Source: Sciurus carolinensis (taxonomy: Eukaryota > Chordata > Mammalia > Rodentia > Sciuridae). Taken from it: a DNA stretch of 64,000 nt. How positions within the stretch are numbered: position 1 is the stretch's first letter; the number at the start of each line of letters is the position of its first letter. The stretch is taken from NCBI RefSeq assembly GCF_902686445.1, contig NC_062232.1, positions 70,883,440 to 70,947,439 on the forward strand, read 5' to 3'. This document shows, piece after piece, positions 12,759 to 23,025 of this stretch. The position numbers and the translations under genes are program-made. The notes under the pieces were generated by a model. It ran no database searches. It saw only the letters and a program-made list of their open reading frames with translations, and was not told where the DNA came from.

Positions 12759-15700
12759 CTTGCTCTGGATTATAGGCAAGCAGAGTTTTAAGAACTTAAA
12801 GGAGAGTGAAGCCTGACTAAAGGTGGTCAAGACAAAGCTGAGAATGAAAAAAATGGGCAATAGTGAATACTTGCTCACTTAAAAGAAAATTGTCGATTCA
12901 ATTTCATTTAGAGGTCTATAGTTTGGCAATCACAGCACTTAAGAAATTGGTACTAAAAACAGAAATTCAGGTTAGGTTCACTAATTTATTATTGATTGTC
13001 ATATGGAACTGAAGAAGCCAGGAAAGTAGTATTTAATTAATATTTTACAATATTATAGTCCTTATCATCTAAACACAAACACACACATAGTATAATGAAA
13101 TGAAAGGTAATATATATTTATTTGCAAGTGGAAATACTTAGGATATGTAACAAAGTTATGATCTTAATAAGTTATTTGCCCCTGATGATATCAGTTTGTC
13201 ATTAAAACCAATAGAATTTAGTTAATATGAGTACCAGAGTAAATTAAATAACATATTAAAATACTGAACATAATACCAGGCCCAGAGTAGAAAATCAATA
13301 AATACTTATTAAATGAATGAATAGAATAATTGCTTAAGAGAAGGTATAATAGAGAAATTAAATTGAATTAACTCCTTTAGTTTCTTTATATTTATGTGAC
13401 TATATTACACAATAAAAGCATCTAAAATTCTCAACTTTAAAATAAATAAACAATTGTTAAACAATTATTTGTGTCTGATATTTGTGAAACTGCGATTGCC
13501 TTAAAATTCACTTTCAGTTTTATAGAGAAAAAAATAGCCCTTAGAAAATACTGAATCACATAATCCCAGAATATATACACACATACGTATCTATCTGTAT
13601 CTCTATATCTATTGCCATCTAGTAAGCAATACAGCATACTTAATATTTATTAAATTATAATTGTTAGTATTTGCTACTCACTTTATTGAGTAAACAATTA
13701 GCAATTAGCATGTTACCTGAGGATGCATGTCTCCTAAACCTTAATTCATAATATTTTTATGTGAGAAAAGAACTATTTGAAAGACATTTTTAACATATCA
13801 GTATTAGTATATTCATTATGGTTTCCTCTGTAGCGATTTTGGCCTAATGAAGGTCTTAAGATAATAAGACCATCATAAAAACAATAATTAGTTAATCAAT
13901 TTTACCAAACAATAAAGATTATGAGATGGGTAATAAGTTTAATATTATTTTAATTACACTGTAAATTTTATATTATTTGATAAATAATTTTCAACAAATA
14001 AGATAAAACCAATGTTCATATAACACCTATTTAAACATTTTTATAAAGGTTAATGTTCATCAGCAAGAGGATAATTGATAAGTTTCCTTTTAAATCTTTA
14101 AAGTTTTAAACTTCCATAAGTCACAATTACAAAAGAATCAAATCTTGAACTATGATATCCTGAAAGCTAAAATCCCAAACCCACAATTCATAAAAACTGG
14201 AGTTTAAAAATGCACTTTTTGTCTCCATGGACATTCCTTCCAGGTAATAAAATTCCAGGAACTTTTAAGAAGTTAAAGCTATATTTGCCCGAAGAAGCCA
14301 GCAAAGTTACTAACTGGTTCAAAAATCAGGTACGATAAAAAGACACTTAAACAACAGTGTTGCTGTTTGATCATCAGTATTGTTTCCCCCAAATCTATTT
14401 CCTGTATTTGAGTGCACAGAGAATGGATTTCTACATATGCACAAAACACAAAAGTGTGGCACAGAAGTGGAAAAATTTAATAATGTCCATGTTGGTGTAT
14501 ATCAAATAACAGAATTTCAACAAGAGCTGTGCTATGTAGAAAATGAATTTGAATGTATTCTCTGACAAGAACCATGCCCTAAAAGAAAGCAGCTCTTCAT
14601 TTCAGTGCAAAACTTCAAAATATACTTGTGAATGTCAGATAGTTCTTACAGACTACTTTTGTGCAAGTGCACATAACCTATAACTCTAGTACACTTTTTC
14701 ATACATCAAATTTTCTTTATAATTTTTCTTTTAGCATTTCCCCTACATTTTAAAATTATCAGCATTATTTTTCACAATTTGTTCTGCAAAATATTTTTAT
14801 CCTTGAATCATTTCCATATGGAGGCATAACTTGTTTACTCTTAGAGAATTCTAACTGATTTTAGGATTTTTTTTTTCAAATCTGACTCCATGAAAGTGTG
14901 TTGTTCGTTATATCAGTAAACTCATGTGTAACATTGTATATGTATGTAAAACTGTTGAAACTTCTTCAATATATGAAGACATGCTCATTTGATATATTTG
15001 CGTTTGTGAAAGGAAATTTCTCAAGATCTTGTTTTTTGGGTTCCTGTATATGTGACATAGATTGTCCTTCATGGTATTTCAGATTAATGAAGTTATAAAA
15101 CTAGGCACACTTAATTATCGACCATAGTGACTATGTATTCATGAATTTGGCTTTATAAGCCCTTTATTTAACTGTTCATAACTGTTATAACTGTTTGACC
15201 ATTGTTAGGACCTGAGTGGTTAGGTTTGGTAAAAAATATACATGCTACTATTACTTATTTTATTGTGTAAAATGAATTATGATGTGTTCTTTCATGTTTT
15301 CTTTTCTCAAATAAATCTTCATTTTAAAATTTAAATAAATATATATTAATGAGTATATTATTATTTTCTTGAATTATATTTTGAATATATTTGTCTTTCA
15401 ATATTTTAGACTTTAGAGATTTGGTTCTTTGGGGGGATTTGTAACATCCAGGATTATGGCATTTACAATTGATTTTTTAGGGGTATTATGGCCCAAACCA
15501 ACATAAAGCAACCACTAAATTTCATATAAAGTAATTTAGTCAAAATTACAGTAAATAAATTATAATGCATTAAGAACAAATGTTTAAGTAATCTAGAATT
15601 GCATGAGAAAAGGAAATACTGGAACAAGAAACATAAGGAAAAAATAACACAAAATAGAATTCTATGTGTAAATCTGAACATATAATAATTACATTAAACA

Positions 15701-15839
15701 CATGAATTAAATTTAGAAATTGTGAGAATAGACTTTCAAAAATGCCTCAAATACAGTGAAAATGATCAGTGTATGTTATAAGCATAATATAAATATGCCA
15801 TGATGAAACATTGCTCTGTACACATAATATGCACCAATA
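12759..15839. other. Unassigned AT-rich sequence
   Basis: No repeat family recognised over about 3 kb. It contains a possible short exon-like segment (14244-14329) discussed separately, an open frame at 14380-14565, and AATAAA-type motifs near 15310-15340. None is sufficient to call a gene. Confidence 0.4.
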
Positions 15840-16250
15840 AAAAATGAACCAATTATGTTCTAGTAGTTTGAGTAATGGTGCCAAAAGATATCATGTTTTA
15901 ATCCTTGAAATCATAAATGTTACTTTCTGTGAAAAAACGGGTCTTTGCAGATGTGATTAAGGATCTTGGGCTGGGAATGTATTTCAGTAGTTGAGCACTT
16001 ACCCACTGTGTGTGAGGCCTTTGATTTGATTCCCAACATCATAACAATAAATGAATGAATGAATGTATGAATGAATAATAAATAAGAATCTTAACCTTGG
16101 GAGAATATCTTTATCCTTTAACTCAATTATACGTCCTTATAAAAGATAAGGTTTTTATCATACACATGGAAGAGGGAAGGCATCATAGATACAGATATTA
16201 GGATGATGTGGCTATAAGTAAACCAATATAGGAAGTTACATAGAAAGTGT
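15840..16250 (+). mobile_element. MaLR (MLT1-like) LTR fossil, split by an ID SINE
   Basis: Segments GTCTTTGCAGATGTGATTAA and, after the SINE, CGTCCTTATAAAAGATAAG resemble the middle of MLT1-type LTRs of the mammalian MaLR group. The copy is diverged, lacks clear termini, and is interrupted by the SINE at 15968-16083. Confidence 0.5.
15968..16083 (+). repeat. ID SINE with (AATG)n tail
   Basis: ID head (GGGCTGGGAATGTATTTCAG, then GAGCACTTACCCACTGTG) with an AATGAATG-type tail. Flanks AAGGATCTT (15959-15967) and AAGAATCTT (16084-16092) differ at one base and mark the target-site duplication. The SINE therefore inserted into the older MaLR-like LTR. Confidence 0.85.
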
Positions 16251-16266
16251 AAAACGTAGGAATTCC

Positions 16267-16270
16267 CCTT
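16267..16270. other. Target-site duplication, left copy (CCTT)
   Basis: CCTT immediately left of the provirus; the same four bases follow the right LTR at 23520-23523. Four-base duplications are typical of gammaretroviral integration. Confidence 0.85.
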
Positions 16271-16764
16271 TGTTGTGCCCAAAGGCTTGAGACCCCACAA
16301 GGACCACCAGAGACCACGATCAATGCAAGCAGCAAAGAGTCATTTATTAGCGAGTTCGAACTCGGTCCTCTGTGTCCTTAATCAACGACGCTAGGAGAGA
16401 GGCCCCGAGCCCTCGTCAGCAGGGTTTTTATAAGGAAAAGCAAGCAGTTTTACAGTGTTCTTCTAATTGGCTAACATTCGAACAGCTAAACCTCCCCTGG
16501 TTGGGTCCGGTCAATCTATTTGATTTTCATTGGGTCCGGCCAGAACTGGACGGTCCTAGAGGAAGAAGGGAGGAGGGAAGGGGTGAACTATTCAGGAGCT
16601 GAGTCGGGGCTAGGCCCTGCTCTCGTCCTTGATGGATAAGGTCTCCAGGCAACTGCACATTCCTCGGACAAATGTCTCTTAACAACCTTGGTAAGCACAG
16701 GGGCCCAGCAGTCCTGTTTGTCCTTGAGACAGTTAGCAGCACAGATACCACCCTGCTCTCAACA
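16271..16764 (-). repeat. 3' LTR of the provirus
   Basis: It begins and ends with the short inverted terminus TGTTG...CAACA. Minus-strand signals: a CCAAT box (complement near 16466-16470), a TATA-like TTATAAAAA (complement near 16425-16435) and AATAAA (complement 16343-16348). The single difference from the 5' LTR is T at 16373 against C at 23128, in a CpG context, so it is likely a deamination. Confidence 0.93.
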
Positions 16765-16776
16765 TCCCCCCTTTCC
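16765..16776 (-). promoter_or_regulatory. Polypurine tract
   Basis: On the minus strand GGAAAGGGGGGA directly abuts the 3' LTR. This is the expected plus-strand DNA primer of a retrovirus and it is intact. Confidence 0.9.
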
Positions 16777-16806
16777 AAGAACATTTAGAGAGCCAATCTT
16801 GGGTCT

Positions 16807-17165
16807 CTACTGTTCTAATTCTTGCTGCTTAATGGGCTGATATTGGGCCTTTAGCACCATTAGCTGTACTGTATTTATTTTATCTTTAACAAAAGCAATT
16901 AACTTATTGATTATACAAGGTCCTATAGTTAAAGCTAGTAACAACAATATTAGGGGTCCCACTGTAGTGGACACCAGAGTAGTTAACCAAGGGGAAAAAT
17001 TGAACCAGGATTCAAACCAGTTCTGACTAGCTTCCCATTCTTTCTTTCTGTTTGTTAGTCCTTCTCTGACTTTTGCCATGGATTCCCTCACTACTCCAGA
17101 ATGATTAGCATAAAACCAACATTTTTCTCCCAGAGCTGCACATAGACCTCCTTGTTTACAGTCTT
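16807..17165 (-). pseudogene. Env transmembrane-subunit remnant
   Basis: An open minus-strand frame preserves the C-terminal half of a gammaretroviral transmembrane protein: the disulfide-bonded region, a linker, a hydrophobic membrane anchor (starting at [15 protein letters not shown]) and a short cytoplasmic tail rich in Q and E. The surface subunit, fusion peptide and heptad region are absent. In place of the usual CX6CC motif it reads C-AALGEK-C-W, so the last cysteine, which normally pairs with the surface subunit, is lost. An in-frame stop lies upstream near 17190, where LTR-like sequence begins. It is a fossil fragment that cannot make an envelope, though the membrane segment is undamaged. 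Confidence 0.85.
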
Positions 17166-17171
17166 TAAAGT

Positions 17172-17332
17172 CAGGTAAATTTGGTAATTAATGAGCTCCG
17201 GAGATTCTTGACATTTTATTCTTCCAGGGGCAGTCTCCAACTTCCAAAGGCAGATGGCTTCATGGCTTCATTTCCTCAATTTGACCCGATTCCCTATTTC
17301 TACACTAACTACCTGTCCTTATTCTGACTTCA
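17172..17332 (-). repeat. Fragment of a different LTR family inside the provirus
   Basis: On the minus strand this segment starts TGAAGTCAGAA and aligns along its length with the first ~165 bp of the solo LTR at 60035-60575 (shared blocks GACAGGTAGTTAGTGTA and GTTGGAGACTGCCCCTGGAA). Similarity begins at that LTR's TG terminus, preceded by a purine-rich AGAGGGGTAAA resembling a polypurine tract. It then passes directly into env sequence. Confidence 0.8.
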
Positions 17333-20300
17333 TTTACCCCTCTAATACTAGGAACTCCTTCACTGCTGTAGGGAAAATGGGCGATGACCAATCTGACTTC
17401 TTCGAGCTGGAAGTGGGCAGCGTGGGGCAAGCAGTTTGGAGTTCCCTTTTTAAAATCGGGTCAACTGAGGGGTCCAAGGTAGAAGTCTGGTTGGGGAAGA
17501 GCAGGCTGTAAACTCATCTGGGGGTGGGTGCTTCTATGATAGAAGAACAAAAAGACATGAGTACTGAAATGAGATTAGTACAAAGTAAATGTTGCAGCAT
17601 CTGAAACTTGCCACTGAGTATCATGAAAATGACAGAAGTCAATCTCTCACCAGGAGGTGGAAGAACTGAGAAATTGTTCCCATAACTAGGCCTAGCAAAG
17701 GCTGGAGAGGACAAGGCCTTTATTTGGGGACTTTAACATTGTACAAGTTATCAGGAATGTAAACACAATATTTAACTCTTAATGTCATTGAGGTCCCCAG
17801 AAAATATAGTTAAGCTACTTAATGTCATCTGATTTTTGTAAAATATCCCTTTTTGGTATAACCTGTGTTTAGTAGAGATCTCTATACTTCTGTTACTTAG
17901 GGCTAGGTAATCATACGAGCAAACATAGATCAAGTCTACCTGTATAGCTTAGGAAGGTCTGTAGGCCTTAAACTGACTAAAAACTTCTGACTCTGGCAGT
18001 TTCCCTTGATAGTTATCAGGCACATTTGCCTAAGAATCTTTCTTTCATTTGTAGCTTCCAGTTTTTATTTTAGTGGACTAACAGAAGTGTACATCTTAAG
18101 TTACATTTAACTGTTATTTCTCTTAAATGCCCAAGAATGGTTATATTTTGGTTTTAACTGTTTTGCTGGGTGTCTAACATCAAGTTGGTCAAATTGACCT
18201 GGTTCCTGTCTTGTTAAAGAGTCAGCTGAGTTCCCACAGGGGCCACTCGTAGAGAACTTAAGAGCAGCTTCTTAGCTCCACCAGTGCCGTTGGTTAGGCA
18301 GGGTCTCCTTGATGAGGTGACTTCCTTTGGAAGCATTAAGGGGTGTCTCCCTTTTTCCATGACCCTCCTCTGCAGCAGATGCACTGAGTGATTTTCATCC
18401 TCTAGTCTCAACAATCTCCTTGATCAGGAGGTTGTGTGACACAGAGTTGCAAAGCTCCTTAGAGAAGTTCTCTTGTTCATGGGTTCAGGCTGACTGAGGA
18501 CAAAAGATCCAAATACTGGCCTATCTTGCCTTCTGTATTTAATTCCAATCTCTAAGTTTGATCTTAATCATCCAGCAAGCCAGTTTCACCAGTCATAAAG
18601 TAAGAGTACTGGGCTTTAAATTTAATGTCCATAACTTTGCAGTTATTTACCCTTTTATCTAACTGGAGTCTGCATTAGTACTGGAAGTTACTACTATCTG
18701 TTCTGGTATTTGTTACCACTATCTGTTAGGTGATGGCTTATTATCACAAGTTACCTAGGTTGCGTGTTCTGGAAGCAGCTACTTCTGCAAAATAGTAACA
18801 GGCAACAGTTTTACAAAATGAAATTAGCAAGAGTAAAAACATATTTAGCTTGTATAATAGTTATCTTGAATTTTGGCTGAGTTCTACATTATATACCCTG
18901 TTTGAGATCACAGTAATCTTTACAACAAACATCAAATTTTTGAGCACAACTTTAAATGAGTTAAAGTCTGGCTTACTTTGGAGTCATTCTAATATGTAGC
19001 AGGGTGAGGCAGAGCCTTATCTCAGATAAGGCAGGGCTCTTCACAAGTCTTAAGTAAAATGTTCTAATCCTAAAACTAATTTTTGCCCCTTTTGTCATGA
19101 CCAGCATGACCAAATTTTCAAGTTCAGTGAGGGTCAAAGGAGTATTAGAAAATAAAGGTTTATAAACACAGATTTTGAAGATTAAGCTGAGATCAGATGG
19201 AGCTTTATTCTCTGATGGAAATGCAGATCTAAAGAGTTATGTTAGCAACATTTATACATGTCTTATTATTAAGTTAAAGACTATGTAAGCATTATTCTTT
19301 GTTTTCAGGAGAGTTACAGAGACTAGACCATCTATGCAACTTTTTCCCACAACTGCAAAGTGCAATGTTAGGAACTCTGTGTAGCTCTCAAATAAGTCCA
19401 CTGTCCAAAGTTACTGTAAGGTGGGCAGGAACTAGAGAAGGGAACTGATGAAACACTGGTTATCTAGCAAAACAATTTCTTTCTGCCCAAGAGCTGTGTG
19501 CCTGATATCAATGTAAGAGCTGATAGGACTCCTGTACAGAGCCTCCCCAGGGAGGTTACTGCCACAGCAGTTAGGCATCTTGTGTTCCTACACAGGAACA
19601 CTTTCAGGCACCAGGCATGCTACAGTCATGAAGTCAGGGACCCCAATCTCAGTCATTGTTGTCCCATTTTTGCTATTGTGCATTATACTCTTTCTTAAAT
19701 GTCATTTTAAGAAGTTTACATATATTGATTTCTGAGTCCCTATGAATATTAGTTAACACAGTCTAACATTATATCCAGAACAGGAATCAATCAAAGAAAG
19801 GCTGAGAGAGCTTTTAACTTTTCTTTTGTGTAGCAAAGTGCTTTCACCTTTTACAATATGAACCTTTAAACAAATCAGGCTGTCACTAACTCTTAGATAT
19901 ACATTTACATTTAAATTTTTATCTCAGTGAAATAAGTAACCAATTTTACATATACCTTACTGATAATATGTCCCATAATAGAACATTAAATGATAGAAGT
20001 AAATCCCCAATAAAATTTACTCTTTAAGTTTAATATTACCAGTACAGACAAGTTTATTCTGGAGAATAGCAGCTTGACAGATTTCCTGCTTTAAAAACTT
20101 GTATACCTGGAAAATATGAATACATTTAATATACAAGGAGTGACCATTTCACAGTTACCTTGACACTTTAATCTTACTAAATTCAGTTTTTAAAGAAAAA
20201 TTTAGACTCTGTAACACAGTACAATACTCTTAACAGTTGTTTAACCATAATTGTATAAACCCCAATTTTTAAGACTAATTGTTTTAAAAAATAAAACTTA

Positions 20301-22023
20301 ATAGACACAAAGTTAAGAGTAAATTAGTGTTTCTAAGAAATCCTTGTTATTTTACCATATATTTTAAACTTTGGCTTATATCAGAACATTAGTATTTCAC
20401 CTTAGGAAAAATCTTAAATGGCTTTAGCTGTCTCACATACACACAACCAACTTAGTTACACACAGACTTGTTGAAACTTGCCCTTTACTTACACACAGAC
20501 TTTCTTAGCACTTACTTAGACCCTCATGTATTCCATCACACAGGCACTTTCTTACCCAGAAACATTTTTTTTCCTTTTTATTAAATATATTTCCAAACCC
20601 AGAACCTTTTATTCTTTCTTTCCTACCTGTTGACCCCTTTCTGTTCACATTCTGAAACAACTCTAACTGAAACACAGTGAAAGGGGAGATGGTAGCTCTA
20701 AATCCAAGTCTAAGAGCTCCTTGGAGCTTTGCAGAACTGGAGGGGGAGCAGGGGGAAGTGGTAAGGGAGCAGATGGAACACTCACTCTCCGAGTTGAGGT
20801 TTTATCTGTTAGAACATAACTCTTAATAACCTTGTTTTTAGTAATGACACAAAGCAATTTTAAACTCTTTTTAATTTACCAACCTATGAAAACACCAATA
20901 ATGTTTAAGTATGATACCCCATGGAATTTGAGGAGTTAAGAGTACCTGATGTTATTTAACAATGAACATTTTAATTTTGCAAATTAATCAGATGTCACCA
21001 ACAAACACATTTGAGTAGTCCCATACATGTTAACTCTAATTCACTTATTTTGTAAAAACCAAGAAAGCAGGCAGGTGTCCTGAACAGTATTTGCTGTCTT
21101 TTTCCTGTTGAAGAAAAGTCCTAGAAACAATTGATATTAGACATTGTTTAACATCAACATTCCATTAGTTTGACCACCTAGAGACTTATGAGTTATTTTC
21201 AAAGACATTTTACTTTTATTAGTTTACCCAATTTGAATTGAACCTTTAAATCACGTGAATAAAAGTATTTGGATCCATTTTTAAATTTTAATTTTAGGAG
21301 CGCTCAGTTTTGATAAGACCTTGTAACTTTATCTCCATTGCAATGTAACAGATGTTCAAAAACTCTAGTTGAATAAAAAATAGAACTGATCAAAAAAAAT
21401 CATTAACCTAGGTATGCAAGATCAAAATTATGAGCTCAAAAATACAGCATTAAAGAAAAACAAAACAAACGAAGAATCCTAGAAAATAAGTCAGCCCAGA
21501 AGTTTAAACGGACACCTTTTTTTTCTTTTCTTCAGGTTACCCGCCCCTTCACGCTGAGACTGCTGTAGCTTACATTCCAATGCACGGTTTTTGGCAAGGC
21601 CAGGCAGAGGGGAGGGAGGATTACCCAGGACTTTTTAACCCTTTTTTTCTTGGTTGAGAAATCAGGTTAGGTTTGAATGCAGAAAATAACAAAACATTAT
21701 TTCTCACTACTTTTGAGGAATGGAGCTGCTGAGCTCTCTGCCTAGGGGGATTGGAGTAAACAAATCTCTCAGGAACAAGGAGGAGGACTGTAAAGTACCC
21801 TGCAATGAGTATCCCTAAGCCTAAGATCGGATTAACACAATGAAGAATTTAATAGAATGCAAGAGTAAAGACCATATAGTACAATACACAAATAGACAGA
21901 CACATAGCATGCTAAATCAAAAATTGGCTAGCTGGTATTTTGTAGTTTCCCAGGTGCCACACAAAGCCCAAATGGGACAAAGAGTTAACCAGATGCAGCC
22001 AGTCGTCCGAATGCAATACTGAA
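17333..22023 (-). other. Non-coding internal body of the provirus
   Basis: About 4.7 kb where gag and pol would lie. No frame exceeds about 85 codons and none shows protease, reverse transcriptase, RNase H, integrase or nucleocapsid zinc-knuckle motifs. The sequence is AT-rich. A minus-strand proline-rich frame at 20663-20857 weakly recalls a gag p12-like region, but nothing around it supports that. The origin may be captured host DNA, an unrelated ERV leader, or extremely decayed retroviral sequence. Confidence 0.6.
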
Positions 22024-22815
22024 GCTGCTCAGAAGCAGCGCAGACGCTGTTCAGAAGTGACAAATTCACCCAGAATGCAGCACAAACTGCTCAGAGTGCA
22101 GCACAAGCTGCTCAGAAGTGACAAATTTACCCAGAATGCAGCACAAACTGCTCAGATGTGACAATAATGTCACCAGATGCGATGACTCGCCAGAATGCAG
22201 TACCCACTGCTCAGATGTGACAATAATGTCACCAGATGCGATGACTCGCCAGAATGCAGTACCCACTGCTCAGATGTGACAATAATGTCACCAGATGCGA
22301 TGACTCGCCAGAATGCAGCACCCGCTGCTCAGATGTGACAATAATGTCACCAGATGCGATGACTCGCCAGAATGCAGCACCCGCTGCTCAGATGTGACAA
22401 TAATGTCACCAGATGCGATGACTCGCCAGAATGCAGTACCCACTGCTCAGATGTGACAATAATGTCACCAGATGCGATGACTCGCCAGAATGCAGCACCC
22501 GCTGCTCAGATGTGACAATAATGTCACCAGATGCGATGACTCGCCAGAATGCAGTACCCACTGCTCAGATGTGACAATAATGTCACCAGATGCGATGACT
22601 CGCCAGAATGCAGCACCCGCTGCTCAGATGTGACAATAATATCACCAGATGCGATGACTCGCCAGAATGCAGTACCCACTGCTCAGATGTGACAATAATG
22701 TCACCAGATGCGATGACTCGCCAGAATGCAGCACCCGCTGCTCAGATGTGACAATAATGTCACCAGATGCGATGACTCGCCAGAATGCAGCACCCGCTGC
22801 TCAGATGTGACAAAT
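22024..22815. repeat. 59-bp tandem repeat (minisatellite) in the proviral leader
   Basis: Eleven consecutive 59-bp units start at 22148, 22207, 22266, 22325, 22384, 22443, 22502, 22561, 22620, 22679 and 22738, followed by a partial unit at 22797. Shorter degenerate units lie at 22024-22147. Each unit holds GTGAC-AATAAT-GTCAC, an inverted repeat able to form a small hairpin. Unit ends are of two types, GTACCCA and GCACCCG, often alternating. The array sits about 200 bp downstream of the primer-binding site in proviral orientation, where a gammaretroviral packaging leader would be. Confidence 0.95.
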
Positions 22816-23005
22816 GTCACCAGATGGGTCGAGGGGACGTCTCCCGAGACCCTGCTGGGGTCCTATAGCGCGTCCGCCAGGACTGTGCCAGCCCAGAACC
22901 AGAGCCTGCAGGCAATTCAGACCAGAAAACACACGGCAATGCCTTACTCACCGGTGGAAGATGTCACTTATGACTCTATGACCAGGTGTCTGGGTGGGCT
23001 TGGGG
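22816..23005 (-). other. Proviral leader between minisatellite and primer site
   Basis: GC-richer unique sequence immediately 3' of the primer-binding site on the minus strand. By position it would form the 5' leader RNA. No frame or recognised motif. A plus-strand frame at 22726-23136 crosses it but also crosses the repeat and LTR, and is judged spurious. Confidence 0.5.
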
Positions 23006-23023
23006 ATCCCGGACGAGCCCCCA
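23006..23023 (-). promoter_or_regulatory. Primer-binding site for tRNA-Pro
   Basis: The minus strand reads TGGGGGCTCGTCCGGGAT, the 18-base site complementary to the 3' end of tRNA-Pro that murine-leukaemia-type gammaretroviruses use. It lies two bases (TA) from the end of the 5' LTR and is intact. Confidence 0.95.
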
Positions 23024-23025
23024 TA

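Noticed and set aside
16372..16784. Open frames over the 3' LTR on both strands (also repeated at 23282-23545)
   Set aside because: They are simply LTR sequence, and the same peptide recurs because the LTR is duplicated.
20663..20857. Proline-rich minus-strand frame resembling a gag p12 region
   Set aside because: Only composition resembles it. No matrix, capsid or zinc-knuckle sequence lies on either side in proviral order, so I do not call gag.
22148..22815. Repeat array that could be mistaken for a CRISPR
   Set aside because: Units are contiguous 59-bp tandem copies with no unique spacers, in a mammalian retroelement leader. It is a minisatellite.
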